A stretch of 64,000 nt of DNA from Thelephora terrestris (Eukaryota > Basidiomycota > Agaricomycetes > Thelephorales > Thelephoraceae): NCBI GenBank assembly GCA_015956445.1, contig WIUZ02000012.1:434001-498000 (forward strand), written 5' to 3'. The stretch's first letter is position 1, and every line of letters starts with the position of its first letter. Positions 61,589 to 64,000 of the stretch are shown in pieces. The notes under the pieces are model-generated. The model was not told the origin of the DNA, did not search any database, and saw only the letters and a list, made by a program, of their open reading frames with translations. A program made the position numbers and the translations under genes.

Positions 61589-64000
61589 TCACGAACTACG
61601 GGTTCACGTGACGTTCTGGTGGGTGTCTCAGCCACGGTCGCCCACCCAAATTGTAAAAACTGTGGCGACTGAGCTTCGGTCGCCCAAATCGAGTCGATTT
61701 AGATAGGTTGCCACTCAGGTAGGTGCCCATTCCAGTGCCCTGCACCGACTGAACCAGTGACTTACTACTTCACTGAAAGTATCTTTCAGGCGGCCAGTGG
61801 CCGCCACGCCGATTACCGATGCCGATGAGCCGTGAGCGCGTGAGCCGTGGTCCCCATCGCCTTCAATGCTGCACATTGGCCAAGAAGTGCTGTAAACGTG
61901 CCCTGGCCGTCACTTTTCACATCCCAGCCTTAAACGTTACACCCCCGCGCCACAGATTACCGCCGCCGGGAGCAGGTAGCCGACTACAGTATGGCCTGTG
62001 ATCGACCTTCATACCCTGTAGGTTGTGCGTGTCTGCCCCCTCCTCGTAGAGAATGCCGACCCCTCTTCTTACATTTCAGCCTCACTTGACTTTTTATGCA
62101 CCCGTTACTCCCAGCATGAAATTGCGGAGTCAGCCCCCGCCGAAATACACAACAGAATCCGCCAGTTTGATGGCATAATCACCCCACTTGAATGGCTACT
62201 GAGTGGCGTGCGGTGGGGTACCCATGAGGCAGAATCCCCGCCGCCTAGTTCGCGGCCACCAATTCTAAGGGCTTAGAGAAGCTCACCCCGACGCCTCCTG
62301 CCTGGTCCTGATCACCGGCGAGAGCTATCTCGACGTTCCATACCTCAGCCCAGAAAGCTCTAGCCGATGGCACATATTTTTGGTCCAACCGCTACCACTC
62401 TGGTGCCGTTTGCGGCCTGGGAGCCTTGGTTGTCAACGGAGCTCACAACGGCGTCACAAAGGATGGGGTCGTTCAACCTTTCGACGCCACTTCAAAGGTC
62501 AAGCACCGGAAAATCCGAAACTGTACCCACGTACCGTTCCCGGGGAGCGAAATCTCTCTGGCTTGGTCGCAGACCTCGCATCTTCCGTAACCCCTCTGCA
62601 TCCCAAAGGCGAAAATCTTTTCCGCCGTCGTCTCATCGCCCTGTGCCACTCGGAGAACCCATAATGGTTGTCACCGCTTCGATATGGAACCTGTCCTCTC
62701 CAATCGGTCGATAGTCAGCTGTTCAAAGAAGATCAATGCGCTGCGCAAGTCTCACGACATGGCGCAAGACCTTGCAGAACTGATGTGACTGACTTGTAAT
62801 GTGTTGTCCAAAGAAGGGTTCGATTGCAAAGTCGCGCAACATCCCCATGTGGAAAGAGCGAAGTTGTTGCAGGCCTGCAGCCTACACGTCCTTGGCTTGA
62901 CATCGCCGGTGGGTTTCTAAGCTCCTCTTTGAATTGGAGGTCTGGCCCTACAACCACCGAACTGAGGCGGGCTTACGAGATTACCTTATCAGACTCGCAT
63001 TCTTTTCGCCTCGTTCCAGTGTGTCGATGCATCGAAACTGTCACAAACCCCATGCCCCGCATAGAAAACGAGTGCTCTTACCCAGAAGCCGGCGGCGACG
63101 CGGCGAAAGACCAGGCAACACCTGACTGTCCCCCAGGAGGCGACTCTAGAACGATTTCCTCATTCATCTAGTCCCCCATGTACTGGAAATTGGATACGAT
63201 GCATTGATACCCGACGTTTCGGTCCCTCGACCTGCTACCCTAAAACCTAGACACATCTAGGTAGCGTAGGCTTCGCGTATTGACACCGGGCCGAAGAACT
63301 GTGGCAGTTACGGTACTCCCCCGTGAACAAACGAAATTTTAGGTTAATTCACCCCAGATAATTGAGCAGGAAGGGGCCGGGTTGCATAAGGGATTGTGTA
63401 ACACCATTAACGTTTTTTTCCCACCCGTAACGCTTTCGGTTTGGCTCGCAGCCGCCTCACCAAAGTTGCACTTGGAAATTAAATTGTTTGAGCCTAAAGT
63501 AGCGTTGCATTTTTCAAACGCCCCCATTTGCTTCCGCTCGATGGAGGCGATCACTTCCGCCACACGTGGCTCGGGGCTGGATCGAGCCTCGAGGTCAAGA
63601 GAAAACGTCTTACTCAAGCGAAAAGGGGTACCCTCAGGAGGCCTCCCACCTTCTAGTATCAAACGCTATGGAGTGATGATTCTCTCTTCCTGCCACGTCC
63701 CAGGATTTACGGACCCGAGTGACCGGTGGCCAGGCGGCCGAGATCAATAATCACCACATTCTGCATATGAAATTCATCGTCCTCTGTTTAACTCGTGGAG
63801 GTCGCGGTGGAGGCTGGACTTTATCCTTGAACACACGGAAAGAAATTTGAGGGCAGAACTAATGAATGGAATTCGGAAAAGATCGTAAAATACACTCCGA
63901 TGCATAACTCTACGGTCTCGTCGCTTTAGAGCGAAGCATGTGGTCGGTTGCAATATCCTGAATACCCAACAAGGGCTGGTGCAAGGACCGCACGTAAATC
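61589..64000. other. Gene-poor end of window
   Basis: About 2.4 kb upstream of COQ10 in which I can support no gene. Short frames lie on both strands. A small perfect hairpin (CCTAGA, 4 nt, TCTAGG) is at about 63246-63261. Composition is similar to the rest; no terminal repeats or transposase-like sequence were noticed. One stretch (62312-62590) reads like protein and is listed separately. Confidence 0.4.
62312..62590 (+). pseudogene. Unidentified protein-like open frame, possible gene remnant or exon
   Basis: Ninety-two codons open between two stops without an ATG. The translation does not look random: ALADGTYFWSNRYHSGAVCG followed by LGALVVNGAHNGVTKDG and VQPFDATSKV. A neighbouring frame (ending 62664) continues with HPKGENLFRRRLIALCH, so the two may be parts of one old gene broken by a frame change, or exons of a gene whose splicing I cannot resolve. 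I do not recognise the family and do not propose a function. Confidence 0.25.

Noticed and set aside
61371-61635. Longer upstream frame for COQ10 (starting at 61635)
   Set aside because: Its start is a GTG, it reads through a good intron, and the alternative exon supplies a mitochondrial presequence typical of COQ10.
63240-63270. Small palindrome CCTAGA-CACA-TCTAGG as a transposon end
   Set aside because: No second copy, target duplication or transposase nearby; short palindromes of this size occur by chance.

Overview
This is a gene-dense piece of a fungal nuclear genome, most likely a basidiomycete of the Agaricomycotina. The evidence is that almost every gene is cut by several introns of about 44-70 nt with GT..AG (a few GC..AG) borders, the spacers are short, base composition is balanced, and one gene carries the DUF6533 membrane domain that is expanded in mushroom-forming fungi. 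I see no virus-derived element, complete transposon, tRNA, rRNA or CRISPR array. Gene models were built by hand by joining open frames across splice sites. The start-to-stop length was checked to be a multiple of three for every complete model except RRS1 (frame break) and the coiled-coil gene (start unresolved).

Layout, left to right. 0-9 kb: 3' part of TFIIB, RRS1 (ribosome assembly), GCD6 (eIF2B epsilon), TIP41 (PP2A/TOR signalling) and a dynein light intermediate chain. 9-13 kb: a DUF6533 membrane protein with very small exons and an orphan gene. 13-25.6 kb: an HCA59/Tls1 spliceosome-associated protein, SEC18/NSF, a B-box plus DUF2009 (UPF0652) protein, eIF3m, acetyl-CoA acetyltransferase ERG10, and a STIMATE-family membrane protein. 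25.6-41.9 kb: a PP1 inhibitor-2 (GLC8) homologue, MTD1 (one-carbon metabolism), an M20 amidohydrolase, ORM1 (sphingolipid control), a virilizer-like m6A-writer subunit, MDM34 (ERMES) and a Uds1 coiled-coil protein. 42.5-61.6 kb: a CorA/Mnr2-type Mg2+ transporter, a 1973-residue KDM5-type histone demethylase, GPI inositol deacylase BST1, 14-3-3, a Ser/Pro-rich coiled-coil protein and COQ10. The last 2.4 kb holds no gene I can support, only one odd open frame.

The genes do not form a pathway cluster; they are mostly conserved single-copy housekeeping genes. Organisation is by head-to-head and tail-to-tail pairs. RRS1/GCD6 (126 bp), ORM1/virilizer (170 bp), MDM34/Uds1 (62 bp) and ERG10/STIMATE (217 bp) are divergent pairs sharing compact promoters.

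The most unusual signals are about splicing and frame. They are a possible 2-nt internal exon in the DUF6533 gene, a frame break in RRS1 that is either a sequence lesion or a 29-nt intron, three predicted GC-AG introns, an ERG10 start codon isolated alone on its first coding exon, and two stop-free introns whose length is a multiple of three. I found no convincing new multi-gene system.
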